Shown here piece after piece: positions 26,457-34,396 of a DNA stretch of 43,932 nucleotides. Within the stretch, counting starts at the first letter, position 1. The number at the start of each line of letters is the position of its first letter. The stretch is from assembly GCF_007786445.1 (NCBI RefSeq), contig NZ_VNJI01000062.1, forward strand, positions 1-43,932, written 5' to 3'. The translations under genes and the position numbers were made by a program. Below the pieces are notes generated by a model. That model had not been told where the DNA came from, made no database searches, and saw nothing but the letters and a program-made list of their open reading frames with translations. The DNA is from Paenibacillus cremeus (GTDB lineage: Bacteria; Bacillota; Bacilli; Paenibacillales; NBRC-103111).

Positions 26457-26634
26457 ATGTCTATACATGAAATGATAGATGAAATAAGGTCACAAGAGGA
26501 TTTCATTAGGTTTCTTTCCGCTCTTAGGAAGGACTTGGCTACAAATATGGAAAATTGGGAAAATCCCACATCAAGACAGATATCTTGAAGCAATGGAAGC
26601 TTGGATAGAAATGGGCTTTGTCAAAAAAGGAGCG
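26457..26634 (+). pseudogene. Small DUF7660-like gene, frameshifted and cut by an IS relic
   Basis: ATG at 26457 follows GGAGG. The first 43 residues, with QEDFIRFLSALRKDL and MENWENPT, look like the start of the DUF7660 family. The frame stops at 26586-26588, but one base later the expected continuation reads DRYLEAMEAWIE, so a one-base insertion near 26574 broke it. The frame then runs into the IS-like end at 26614. Just upstream, 26317-26439 is the tail of another gene (NHLREAARIYWKSYKHKGDE) with no start. Both are relics. Confidence 0.5.
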
Positions 26635-26745
26635 CCTCGGTATGATGGGTTTGTCCACGGGTTCAAAACCCAACACCATCAAGGAGGCGCTCTTATTATG
26701 AAGTTTAAGCAATCTGTTATCGAATCAAGACTCTGATTGAATTAA
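26614..26745 (+). mobile_element. Insertion sequence relic with end hairpin
   Basis: GGGCTTTGTCAAAAAAGG at 26613-26630 resembles an IS terminal repeat. It is followed by a strong hairpin, GAGCGCCTC (26630-26638) / GAGGCGCTC (26684-26692), with inner pairing GATGG/CCATC and GGGTTT/AAACCC. An ATG at 26698 opens MKFKQSVIESRL then stops; one frame over it continues IKTLIELMNIILNV. This looks like the left end and first codons of a transposase gene that has been frameshifted and lost. The IS family could not be named. Confidence 0.45.
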
Positions 26746-26787
26746 TGAACATTATCCTGAATGTAACCTGAGAGAGCATTCGCAAGC

Positions 26788-26910
26788 GTGTCCCGTACTC
26801 ACTTTAAAAGTGAAGAGCAGTGCGGGCGGCACGGACTCACGTGATGCCCGTGGAACGTGGAGCTTGGCTGCTGGGTACCTCAGCATGTGACACAGAGGAG
26901 TCTCAATATG
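26788..26910 (+). ncRNA. Candidate folded RNA (HEARO/omega-RNA-like scaffold)
   Basis: A GC-rich island folds on paper as a closed multi-helix junction: GTGTC (26788-26792) with GACAC (26889-26893) encloses CCCG-ACT (26792-26799) with AGT-CGGG (26819-26826) over a TCACTT/AAGTGA hairpin, then CACGG (26830-26834) with CCGTG (26848-26852), then GCTG (26867-26870) with CAGC (26881-26884). It ends in GAGGAG and an ATG (26908) that stops at once. A junction RNA running straight into a ribosome site is the layout of HEARO/omega RNAs upstream of IscB-type genes, but no IscB reading frame is present. Resemblance only, by eye. Confidence 0.35.
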
Positions 26911-27135
26911 TAATTTTTGCTGGCCTCAAGGCATTTCCCTTAGGCGGCAGGCCTTAATTCACGCTGTTCGTCAAGCTGGATATAGGGTAAGACCAGCCAT
27001 TTCTGGAGAAGCAGCTGGTTTATTTTGCCCGCTATCTTTGAAACCGATCACAGGATTAGCAGATTTAAGATACAAAAGGCGTCTGAATCATTGCCTGATA
27101 GTCCAATTTATTACTAACATCCAATTACATTCGTT

Positions 27136-28419
27136 TTATTCTCCATTCGACTTTCCTTTGCTTACCCAAAAGGATATGCGGTCGCCATTGTTCACGGCGG
27201 TACCGGGAGTAAGGTCTTGCTTGAAAACGATACCCTTGTCTGCGTCATTTGCTTCCAGGTAAAACTGATATCGAAGCCCAGAGGCAATAGCGAGCTTCTC
27301 GGCATCCTCCCTTGTATGAGCGACTAAATTCGGGACAATGCCCATCTTGGCTTGTATCGTACTATCGTTTTCCGGCTGAGCTTCGACCTCTGAAGCCTTA
27401 TTCAACGGTACATCCGTTCGAGCTTGACTCGAAGTTGCCGGTGGGGGAGGCTTCGGCGTCTCCGTACGATTCGTTGCTATAGCTGTAGGAACGGTCGTTG
27501 GAGTGGTCTGCGGCTTAGAACCGTTAGAATGGTAAGGGAGCGGACGCAGTGTCAGCCATAGCAAGAGAACGAGCACACCGGAGCCGGCAGCAGCAAACAG
27601 AGGCCATCTAAGCCGCTGAATCCACTCTCGGAACAGCGCGGGTTGTTCTGAGTTTTTGCGGTCCGTTGCCGTAGTGATGCGCGGTTGCGATCGAGGCTCC
27701 CTGGGTTTAAGAAGCGGCAGCTCCTTCCCCTCGTGCCCGAAATCGAGCAGAGCTTCCAGCTCTTGCTGAAAATCGCCAAGTGAGCACAACCCTTCATACG
27801 CCTTACTAGCCAAAGCGACAGCGCGTGCTCGAGCAGGTTCTGACAAATCCGCAAACAATCGGTTCATCTCAAAAGAATACGCGCTTATAGAGGAGGTCGG
27901 AATATCTGTTTTGGCACCCAGCTGATACAATAGCAGCGCCAGCCCCTCAACACCGCGTCGTCCGTACTTCCCCTCGGCCCAAAAATTGATGATCCGCAAC
28001 CGGCCGTTATCATCCAGCCATAAATTTTTCGCATCAACGGCGCATTCGGGCAGCCGATTTCGGCGGGTTTCACGGATACCCTTGGCCAGTTCTAGCACAT
28101 ACATTAGCGCTTTGTGGCCCGTGATCTCCAAATCAATCAGTCGATCGAACAAAGGACTGCCCGAATAAGCCTGAAGAACGGCAAACAGCGTTTCGTTTTC
28201 CGAGCCGGCATCCAGCACATGCATGAAATGCTCGCCGGACACCTGGAATGCTTTTTTCATCCTTCGTAAAGCTTCCTGAAGTGCTAGTTCGTCCGACTCC
28301 TGGAATGTATATAGAAGAACGCTACGTTGGAAGGTCAAATCCATCCCTCTCACCAATAGCCCGTTCGTAATCTCTGTAAGCGGTTGTTCGAGTATGTATC
28401 GTTTTGCAATGTGATTCAT
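27136..28419 (-). CDS. Pseudokinase-like membrane protein with PASTA domain
   Basis: 427 residues; AAAGGGGGAAC before the ATG at 28417-28419. Residues about 1-230 follow a Ser/Thr kinase fold without its catalytic residues: the catalytic loop reads ECAVDAKNLWLDDNGRLRI, lacking the HRD motif, and DFG is replaced by NFW. A hydrophobic segment (WPLFAAAGSGVLVLLLWLTL, near residues 271-290) crosses the membrane, then a Pro/Thr-rich stalk, then one PASTA domain (about 361-424, VPNLVAHTREDAEKLA and DLTPGTAVNNGD). PASTA domains sense peptidoglycan or lipid II. The layout mimics PrkC-type kinases but should not phosphorylate. A sensory scaffold is likely. Confidence 0.8.
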   Translation of the reverse strand: MNHIAKRYILEQPLTEITNGLLVRGMDLTFQRSVLLYTFQESDELALQEALRRMKKAFQVSGEHFMHVLDAGSENETLFAVLQAYSGSPLFDRLIDLEITGHKALMYVLELAKGIRETRRNRLPECAVDAKNLWLDDNGRLRIINFWAEGKYGRRGVEGLALLLYQLGAKTDIPTSSISAYSFEMNRLFADLSEPARARAVALASKAYEGLCSLGDFQQELEALLDFGHEGKELPLLKPREPRSQPRITTATDRKNSEQPALFREWIQRLRWPLFAAAGSGVLVLLLWLTLRPLPYHSNGSKPQTTPTTVPTAIATNRTETPKPPPPATSSQARTDVPLNKASEVEAQPENDSTIQAKMGIVPNLVAHTREDAEKLAIASGLRYQFYLEANDADKGIVFKQDLTPGTAVNNGDRISFWVSKGKSNGE

Positions 28420-28735
28420 GGACGTGTTCCCCCTTTTACGTATAGTCTATTCGCCTAACAATTCATTTTTGCGTCATTAGTGGGTAAGAAAGAAATAGAA
28501 TATAAAGCAGGGAAGGCCAAGGCGAACGGAAACTGATCCGTCATTGAACTTTACCCCTTTTGTTAGACACGATCTAGCATTGGAGGTGCAGTTCACATTT
28601 TGGCAGCCTATTAAAGAATTGCAATAAAGTTTTTTTTATAAAATATGGAAGGAACTTATTATTTCACGAAGAACTCTTTAAAACGACTGACATAATGCAG
28701 TTTTAACTCCTCAATAATAAAAAGGAGCCATAACC
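28420..28735. other. Divergent intergenic region
   Basis: 316 bases between the divergent PASTA-protein and dioxygenase genes. It is AT-rich on the right, where promoters of the P4H-like gene are expected, but no convincing -35/-10 pair, operator or small ORF stood out. Confidence 0.4.
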
Positions 28736-29371
28736 ATGGCCATTATAGAGCAGACGATTTTCAATTCATTTGGAAACAAAATTATGACTAAGGATAAAGA
28801 GATTCATATTGTCGGAAAAATGGATGAACCGCTTATTTTTATCTTCGACAATGTATTAAGCTATACGGAATGCGACTCGTTGATTGACTTAGCTAAAAAC
28901 AGAATGCAGCGAGCTAAAATCGGCAAATCTCGTGTAGTAAGTGATATCAGGACAAGCAGCAGTATGTTCTTTGAGGAAAGCGAAAATGAGTTGATTCAAA
29001 CCATTGAATGCAGAGTTTCTGAACTGATGAATGTACCCGTTTCACATGCTGAGCCTCTGCAAATTTTACATTATAAAGCAGGGGATCAATATCAGCCTCA
29101 TTTTGACTATTTTACATCCGGGAATATTGAAAACAATCGGGTCAGTACACTTCTGATTTACTTAAATGACGTGGAAAAAGGCGGAGAAACGTATTTTCCC
29201 TCGCTTCGTTTTGCTGTAACGCCGAAAAAAGGTAGTGCTGTCTACTTTGAATATTTTTATAACGATCATCGCTTAAATGAACTAACGTTGCATGCAGGGA
29301 ATCCCGTTGCAGCCGGGGAGAAATGGGTAGCAACCCAGTGGATGAGAAGACAAAGACATCGTCATATGTAA
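28736..29371 (+). CDS. Prolyl 4-hydroxylase-like 2OG-Fe(II) oxygenase
   Basis: 211 residues; AAAGGAG precedes the ATG. Double-stranded beta helix with iron ligands His122 and Asp124 (QPHFDYF) and His186 (LTLHAGNPV), and Lys196 (GEKWVATQW) to bind 2-oxoglutarate. The length and the RTSSSMFF and LLIYLNDVEKGGETYFP motifs match bacterial prolyl 4-hydroxylases such as the Bacillus anthracis enzyme. Targets may be proline in collagen-like spore or surface proteins, or in EF-Tu; none is shown here. It is a single gene. Confidence 0.88.
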   Translation: MAIIEQTIFNSFGNKIMTKDKEIHIVGKMDEPLIFIFDNVLSYTECDSLIDLAKNRMQRAKIGKSRVVSDIRTSSSMFFEESENELIQTIECRVSELMNVPVSHAEPLQILHYKAGDQYQPHFDYFTSGNIENNRVSTLLIYLNDVEKGGETYFPSLRFAVTPKKGSAVYFEYFYNDHRLNELTLHAGNPVAAGEKWVATQWMRRQRHRHM

Positions 29372-29634
29372 AGAACGAAATTTAACATTAATACCTAGAT
29401 ATTTTTTTCCCTCTTCAAATTCGGGGATATTCGCGTTCCCATTCGATTCTCGCAAAGCGAAGTGGATCAATCCATACTCATTTCGCACGCCAAGTATTTG
29501 GCGAATATCATCCCTAATCTAGGCTCGAAACGGTTCCAGAAGGGGAATAGCAGGAACCTGCCGAATACCTTCATGAAACGTCTACTGAAACTGCTATCCA
29601 TAAAAAATAATGAATATGAAAGGATGGAAGTCGC

Positions 29635-30477
29635 TTGTTGCAAAAAAAGGAGCAACGAAGAAATGAGAAGCTTATCCAAGAAATGAATGAGACGAAAGTG
29701 CCTTACGGAATGCTTGCAATATGGTTTCTCGGTCAGGAAAGCGTAGTAATAAAGGGTGGAGAAACGACGGTTTATATTGATCCGTATATGTCTGATAATG
29801 CCAAGAGAACATACTCCCCGCCTCTGAGACCGGAAGACATTACGAATGCTACCTATTGCTTGATAACACATGAACACGGAGACCACTTGGATTCGGGAAC
29901 CATTCCGCAGGTGGCCGTAAACAACCCGGCTGCTACATTTATGGCACCAGGCTTTTGCAGAGATCATATGATCCGTCTTGGCGTGAATCCGGAGCAGCTG
30001 CTGGATGCGCGAACAGATGAATGGAGGGCAATGCCTGACATTCGAATAAAACCGATTCCGGCCGCCCACGAGCAGTTGGATTACGATCCGGCACGGGGAC
30101 ACCGGTTTGTCGGGTACTTGTTGGAACTGAACGGAGTTAAGTTGTACCATGCCGGAGATACAACAGTCTATCCGGGATTAATCGAGTCTCTGAAGGCCGA
30201 AGCGATCGAGGTCGGGATGCTGCCGATCAACGGCAGGGATGCATTCCGGACGGCCCAAGGAATTATCGGCAATATGGATTACAGGGAAGCGGTGGAGCTA
30301 GCCGTCAGTACCGGAATGGATACGGTCATACCGATGCATTATGACATGTTCAAAGGAAACGGGCTAAATCCGGGATATTTTCTAGATTATCTTTACGCCA
30401 CATATCCGGAGCAGAAAAGCCATATTATGGGCCGGTTCGAACGTTTTATCTATGTTTCCACTTGCGTATTAAAGTAA
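29635..30477 (+). CDS. UlaG-like metallo-beta-lactamase-fold hydrolase
   Basis: 280 residues, using the TTG at 29635 after AAGGATGGAAG; TTG 29638 or ATG 29683 (residue 17) are alternatives. MBL fold: the metal motif THEHGDHLD (H-x-H-x-D-H) near residue 80, later metal ligands in AAHEQ and YHAGDTTVYPG, and PMHYDMF near the C-terminus. This matches L-ascorbate-6-phosphate lactonase (UlaG) and its relatives. The lead-in VPYGMLAIWFLGQESVVIKG is typical of UlaG. A lactonase or related hydrolase of sugar-derived lactones is possible. No ula operon partners are seen. Confidence 0.8.
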   Translation: MLQKKEQRRNEKLIQEMNETKVPYGMLAIWFLGQESVVIKGGETTVYIDPYMSDNAKRTYSPPLRPEDITNATYCLITHEHGDHLDSGTIPQVAVNNPAATFMAPGFCRDHMIRLGVNPEQLLDARTDEWRAMPDIRIKPIPAAHEQLDYDPARGHRFVGYLLELNGVKLYHAGDTTVYPGLIESLKAEAIEVGMLPINGRDAFRTAQGIIGNMDYREAVELAVSTGMDTVIPMHYDMFKGNGLNPGYFLDYLYATYPEQKSHIMGRFERFIYVSTCVLK

Positions 30478-30786
30478 GATGTTTTAGGCGATCAATAGGC
30501 AGCATAAACGCTGCAGCTCGTCGTATATCGCGGCTTTTTTGATTTATGGGATCAAGCTCTTGTCAAATTTCACTGACATGAACTTGAACCCATTCTTGAT
30601 TTTGACAAGAACTTTGGAAAGGTTGGTTCTTGATTGGGCAAAAAATAAGATAGACTTGTTTGCTCACGCCCACAAAACAATGGTTAATATTACCATAAAG
30701 TTGTTGATACAGATTTGGACAGAAACGGTGGGACGACCTCGAACTCATATAAGTGGATTAATCCATCTATTAAAGGAGAGGTTCTT
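30478..30786. other. Intergenic leader region
   Basis: 309 bases. A small GCAGC/GCTGC hairpin (about 30500-30515) with a TTTTTT run at 30534 may end the upstream gene. Around 30606-30635 an inverted repeat CAAGAAC / GGTTCTTG lies in the leader of the SH3b gene. No gene seen. Confidence 0.4.
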
Positions 30787-32400
30787 TTGAAAAAAATCGT
30801 TTCAGTATTCGTTGGTGCCACCATGCTAATGTCGTTTTCCGCCTCTGCTTTTGCCTCAACTACAGCAACGGTTACTCAGGGAGTAAATTTTAGATCAGCC
30901 CCCAGTACAAGCAGTAGTATATACTCATTTCTTAAAGTCGGAACGACTTTAAACGTGCTTGAGCATGTGAATTCGTATTGGCTCAAAGTATCTTTGAATG
31001 GAAAAGTAGGCTATGTGTCGACCTCCTATGTAAAAGAAACGCAAACTCCGCTTACAGCGCCAACGCTAACGGCAAGTGGAACAGCTCCAACCAATCAGAT
31101 GGTAAACGTAACGATCACCTACCCGAGCAACGCGGCAAAGAAAGAGTTTCGAATCAATGGCGGCGCTTGGACGACCTATACCGCTCCTGTAGCTATGACG
31201 GATAACGGCACAGTGGAAGCTCGAGGCACGGATGCGGCAGGGAACGTTTCAACAGTTGGTTCGTATAGCGTGAACAATATAGATAAAATGGCCCCAGCGG
31301 CTCCGTCCTTAAAAGCTGATCAGACAGCTATAACGAATCAAAATGTAACCGTTTCCATCACATATCCGGCGGATTCCGCGGTCAATGAATACCGAGTAAA
31401 TGACGGAGCATGGTCTCAATACAGTCAATCGGTGGTCATGACGGATAACGGCACAGTGGAAGCTCGAGGTACGGATGCGGCAGGGAACGTTTCAACAGTT
31501 GGTTCGTATATCGTAAACAATATAGATAAAATCGCACCAGCGGCCCCGTCCTTAAAAGCTGATCAGACGGCTGTAACAAATCAAAATGTAACCGTTTCCA
31601 TCGCATATCCAGCGGATTCCGCGGTCAATGAATACCGAGTAAATGACGGAGCATGGTTAACATACAGTCAATCGGTTGTCATGACGGATAACGGCATAGT
31701 GGAAGCTCGGGGCACGGATGCGGCAGGGAACGTTTCGACGGTTGGTTCGTATACCGTGAACAATATAGATAAAATCGCCCCAGCGGCTCCGTCCTTAAAA
31801 GCTGATCAGACAGCTGTAACAAATCAAGATGTAACCGTATTCATCACATATCCGGCGGACTCCGCGGTCAATGAATACCGAGTAAATGACGGAGCATGGT
31901 TAGCATACAGTCAATCTGTTGTCATGATGGATAACGGCACAGTGGAGGCCCGGGGCACGGATGCGGCAGGGAACGTTTCGACGGTTAGCTCATATATGGT
32001 CAGCAATATTGACAAGCGGACAATTGGGGGGAAAATCGTAGACACTGCGTTGTCGTTCCAGGGAAAAGTCACTTACCAGTTCGGCGTACGGGATATTCCC
32101 AATCTCATCCTTGACTGTTCTTCGTTTACTCAATATGTCTTTAAGCTCAATGGCAAATCGATTCCATGGAGTTCCAAACTACAGGGGAATTTAGGAACGT
32201 ATGTGCCGAAAGCCGGTTTGCAACCGGGCGATTTGGTATTTTTTAGTGTAAATGTACCTAATGAGATTAATCATGTGGGCATCTATATCGGCAACGGACA
32301 GTTTATAAGCAATCTGCCAAACAAAGGGGTCGTGATTTCCAACTTAAACAGCACACATTGGACAAGCCACTATATCACCGCCCGCCGCGTTGTTAACTAA
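30787..32400 (+). CDS. Secreted SH3b - repeat - NlpC/P60 cell-wall endopeptidase
   Basis: 537 residues from the TTG at 30787 with AAAGGAGAGG upstream; the frame opens at 30715. Signal peptide (KKIVSVFVGATMLMSFSASA, cleavage after AFA near residue 24). SH3b domain about 25-85 (VNFRSAPSTSSSIYSFLKVG). Four Ig-like repeats of 81 residues (about 88-410). NlpC/P60 domain about 415-537: catalytic Cys in LDCSSF and His in INHVGIYIG, GDLVFF between. Such enzymes cut gamma-D-Glu to diamino acid bonds in peptidoglycan stems. SH3b and repeats would place it on the wall. The repeats are nearly identical at DNA level, so their number may vary between strains. Confidence 0.88.
   Translation: MKKIVSVFVGATMLMSFSASAFASTTATVTQGVNFRSAPSTSSSIYSFLKVGTTLNVLEHVNSYWLKVSLNGKVGYVSTSYVKETQTPLTAPTLTASGTAPTNQMVNVTITYPSNAAKKEFRINGGAWTTYTAPVAMTDNGTVEARGTDAAGNVSTVGSYSVNNIDKMAPAAPSLKADQTAITNQNVTVSITYPADSAVNEYRVNDGAWSQYSQSVVMTDNGTVEARGTDAAGNVSTVGSYIVNNIDKIAPAAPSLKADQTAVTNQNVTVSIAYPADSAVNEYRVNDGAWLTYSQSVVMTDNGIVEARGTDAAGNVSTVGSYTVNNIDKIAPAAPSLKADQTAVTNQDVTVFITYPADSAVNEYRVNDGAWLAYSQSVVMMDNGTVEARGTDAAGNVSTVSSYMVSNIDKRTIGGKIVDTALSFQGKVTYQFGVRDIPNLILDCSSFTQYVFKLNGKSIPWSSKLQGNLGTYVPKAGLQPGDLVFFSVNVPNEINHVGIYIGNGQFISNLPNKGVVISNLNSTHWTSHYITARRVVN
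31060..32010 (+). repeat. Four in-frame tandem repeats, 243-bp period
   Basis: The phrase CCGTCCTTAAAAGCTGATCA recurs at 31303, 31546 and 31789, exactly 243 bases (81 codons) apart. A more divergent first unit begins near 31060. The last three units differ by only a few bases each. The frame is kept throughout. Confidence 0.9.
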
Positions 32401-32532
32401 TTTTACAAATTAAAATAATCCCACGGAAACGGAGTCTGCGAAGTAGAATATATAATATCACCGCCGCCGGCATGTTAGATATTTTCAAAAATAGCTAAAG
32501 CAGGTGGATGCCAGCTGGTGTAGGGATTCTGT

Positions 32533-32892
32533 TTAATGCCAGAAAAGTGCCGGGAGCAAAAAGACTGTCGCAATAATGAAGATTTCCGTGCTCACCGGAA
32601 TCGTCACTTCTTCAATCGGCACGCAGGCGTAATTCAGCCTGTGCAAATCCGCGCACCAGAGTAGAAAGACCGGGCACTCTTCAATATACTGCTGGTCTGC
32701 GGCCAAATGGGCGATCTGGCGCTTCACGTCCGAGTCGGTCACCGCTACAACGCTGTAGGCTTGCATATTGCTGGAGGTGGTCGCCTTTTGGGCAGCTCCG
32801 ATAATCGCTTGCAGCTGCTCCTCGGTTAACGGGTCCGGTTTGTACTTGCGACTGGAGCGATGTTGTTGCAGTTGGTTAATTGTACTGTTCAT
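32533..32892 (-). pseudogene. Nitroreductase (NfsA/NfrA type), truncated
   Basis: Starts well, with HRSSRKYKPDPLTEEQL, AAQKATTSSNMQAYSVVAVTD and YIEECPVFLLWCADL, the FMN-binding N-terminal third of oxygen-insensitive NADPH nitroreductases (about 245 residues). After about residue 90 the family pattern breaks down (ATVFLLPALFWH then stop). The C-terminal two thirds, including the NADPH and FMN phosphate residues, are missing. Only a non-functional remnant remains, though promoter, leader and ribosome site (AAAGGACAGG) survive. Confidence 0.8.
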
Positions 32893-32932
32893 AGTTCAAT
32901 CACCTGTCCTTTGGAATAGGGGTTGTTTAAAA

Positions 32933-33053
32933 CAAAAAAAACCGAAGACCTTTCCTAAAAAGGAGATCTCCGGTTATCCGGTAGCAAATATATAGTCAAA
33001 ATCCAAGCGGGATACTTTGTTTTTACTATATCACCCGATACCATAAGCGTCAA
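32933..33053 (-). promoter_or_regulatory. Promoter, conserved leader hairpin and terminator of the nitroreductase remnant
   Basis: Minus strand: -35 TTGACG (33048-33053), 17-base spacer, -10 TATAGT (33025-33030). The leader contains the 18-mer CTACCGGATAACCGGAGA (32967-32984), which folds as CCGG-ATAA-CCGG. Its second half (ACCGGAGATCTCC) also forms the 5' arm of an intrinsic terminator whose 3' arm is GGAAAGGTCTTCGGT, ending in eight T. The two folds exclude each other, which is the layout of a transcription attenuator. The 18-mer recurs in the opposite leader at 33122-33139. Confidence 0.5.
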
Positions 33054-33121
33054 TTCAATATAAAAAAAAACGTTGATATTCTTACTTAACCCAGTAATAG
33101 TGGGTATATAGTAATGAAAGT

Positions 33122-33188
33122 CTACCGGACAACTGGAGACCGGCAATTCGATGATCCATTCCATCGAATTGTCGTGTCTCTTTTTTTA
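33122..33188 (+). promoter_or_regulatory. Conserved leader hairpin and terminator of the FMN reductase gene
   Basis: CTACCGGACAACTGGAGA (33122-33139) can fold as CCGG-ACAA-CTGG and differs from the opposite leader by two compensable C/T changes. Immediately after it, CAATTCGATG (33144-33153) pairs with CATCGAATTG (33162-33171), extending outward toward AGAC/GTCT, then TTTTTTT (33181-33187): an intrinsic terminator 40 bases upstream of the gene. A possible promoter is TTACTT (33082-33087) with TATATA 17 bases later. Confidence 0.5.
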
Positions 33189-33228
33189 TTTCATCCACCA
33201 AACTGTTAAAACTGGAGAGTGAATTATC

Positions 33229-33761
33229 ATGTCCCGAATCGTTATCATTTCCGGAAGTCCATCTGAATCCAGCCGTTTGAACGGCATTACGAATTATGTC
33301 AGCGAGCAGCTGAAGCGGGAGGGCGCAGAGCTAGAGTGGATTAAGGTAAATCAATTACGCCGGAGTATTTGGATTACACCCGATTCGACAGTCCGGCAAT
33401 CCTTGCAGCGAATCGCGCGATCGAGCAGGCCGATGCAGTCGTTGTTTCTACGCCGATCTATAAGGCTTCCTACACCGGGGTTCTATAAGCTTTTTTCGAT
33501 CTGATTCCGCAAAAAGAACTTGAGGAAAAATTGGTGCTTCCGCTGGCGATTGGTGGAACGATTGCCCATCTGCTTGCCATTGACTATGCTTTCAAACCGG
33601 TATTGTCTGCCCTTGGCGCGACCAACATCGTTGCGGGGGTGTACGCCGTAGACTCGCAGGTGCAGAGGGATGAACTCCATCAGTTTACATTAGGGGATGA
33701 GCTCCGGGAACGGCTCGAAAAATCCGCTGCACAATTAATGCATGAGGTTCATCGAGGATAG
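33229..33761 (+). pseudogene. NADPH-dependent FMN reductase (SsuE type), frameshift plus nonsense
   Basis: Begins IVIISGSPSESSRLNGI, the FMN phosphate loop of the flavodoxin-like SsuE family. The frame is lost at about 33355 (one base gained); the right frame continues TPEYLDYTRFDSPAILAANR and VVVSTPIYKASYTGVL, then meets TAA where Lys is expected (33487-33489) and goes on AFFDLIPQKELEEKLVLPLA to a normal end at 33761. Two lesions make it inactive. In its intact form it would supply reduced FMN to a two-component monooxygenase. Confidence 0.85.
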
Positions 33762-33773
33762 GAGGGCGTGTAA

Positions 33774-33968
33774 ATGAAGACGGTTGCGATTATCGGCGGA
33801 ACTCAAACCAATACATTTAAAAGGATAGGCGGGAAGCGCGGATTTCTTATCAGTTATGTCGGCCTCAATCTCCCTAGGTGCTGGACCGAGCAAATCCTGC
33901 TTGAGCAGGGAGTAATGATCGTGGATCGCATCCATTACGGTCTTGTTCCAACCAGGAACTGGGCATGA
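33774..33968 (+). pseudogene. DUF2325-like gene start joined to unrelated sequence
   Basis: 64 codons. The first 24 residues, MKTVAIIGGTQTNTFKRIGG, look like the start of a DUF2325-family protein. The rest does not continue that family and the frame ends early. AGGAGGGCG precedes the ATG. Probably a chimeric remnant after a deletion. Confidence 0.4.
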
Positions 33969-34135
33969 AGGAGATTTGGGTCAGGCAGGGGGAAGCCGCC
34001 TCGAAAATTCCACATCCGGATTGAAAACGCGATAGATGGAAATTAAAGGAGGAGACAGGTATTTACTTGAAGAATGTTTAGATATGCAGACACTCAGGAT
34101 GTTCAGTTGCTATCGATTTAGGAGGTTAACCCCGG

Positions 34136-34216
34136 ATGAATGCAGTCATTATTGAGGACGAGAAGGAGATATTAAAGGGTATTAAAGAGACGACCTATTT
34201 GGTAAGGATGATATAA
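34136..34216 (+). pseudogene. Response regulator receiver fragment
   Basis: GGAGG, then ATG and MNAVIIEDEKEILKGIKET, the first strand and helix of a receiver domain with the acidic pair IEDE. The frame stops after 26 residues. This is the opening of a YesN/AraC-type response regulator, cut off by deletion. Confidence 0.55.
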
Positions 34217-34396
34217 CTCACCCTGCTGAATACATAGCCATTTGGGCTGTATAACATAAACCCCGGCCGTTCCGCCGTTTTCTCCATTTTTTTCAATTTA
34301 ATGATTGCAGGGAGGATAAGAATTCTGCGTATAGCGGATGCTATGGATGCAAGGGACTAGAAACTAATACTGCGCGGAAGGGAGAATTCCCCGAAC

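Noticed and set aside
27038..27262. Open frame after the RNA-like island (HAVRQAGYRVRPAISGEAAG upstream of it)
   Set aside because: Tested as a possible IscB or TnpB remnant; no matching motifs, and it runs into the opposite PASTA gene.
29467..30150. Minus-strand open frame of 227 codons across the UlaG-like gene
   Set aside because: Overlaps a real gene with full metal-binding motifs; no start signal or known domain. A small relic-like segment (ALRESNGNANIPEFEEGKK, near 29400-29470 minus) is visible but not identifiable.
32925..33190. Known riboswitch classes (S-box, T-box, purine, FMN, ykkC) for the paired leaders
   Set aside because: Their core consensus sequences are absent; only a generic attenuator layout is supported.
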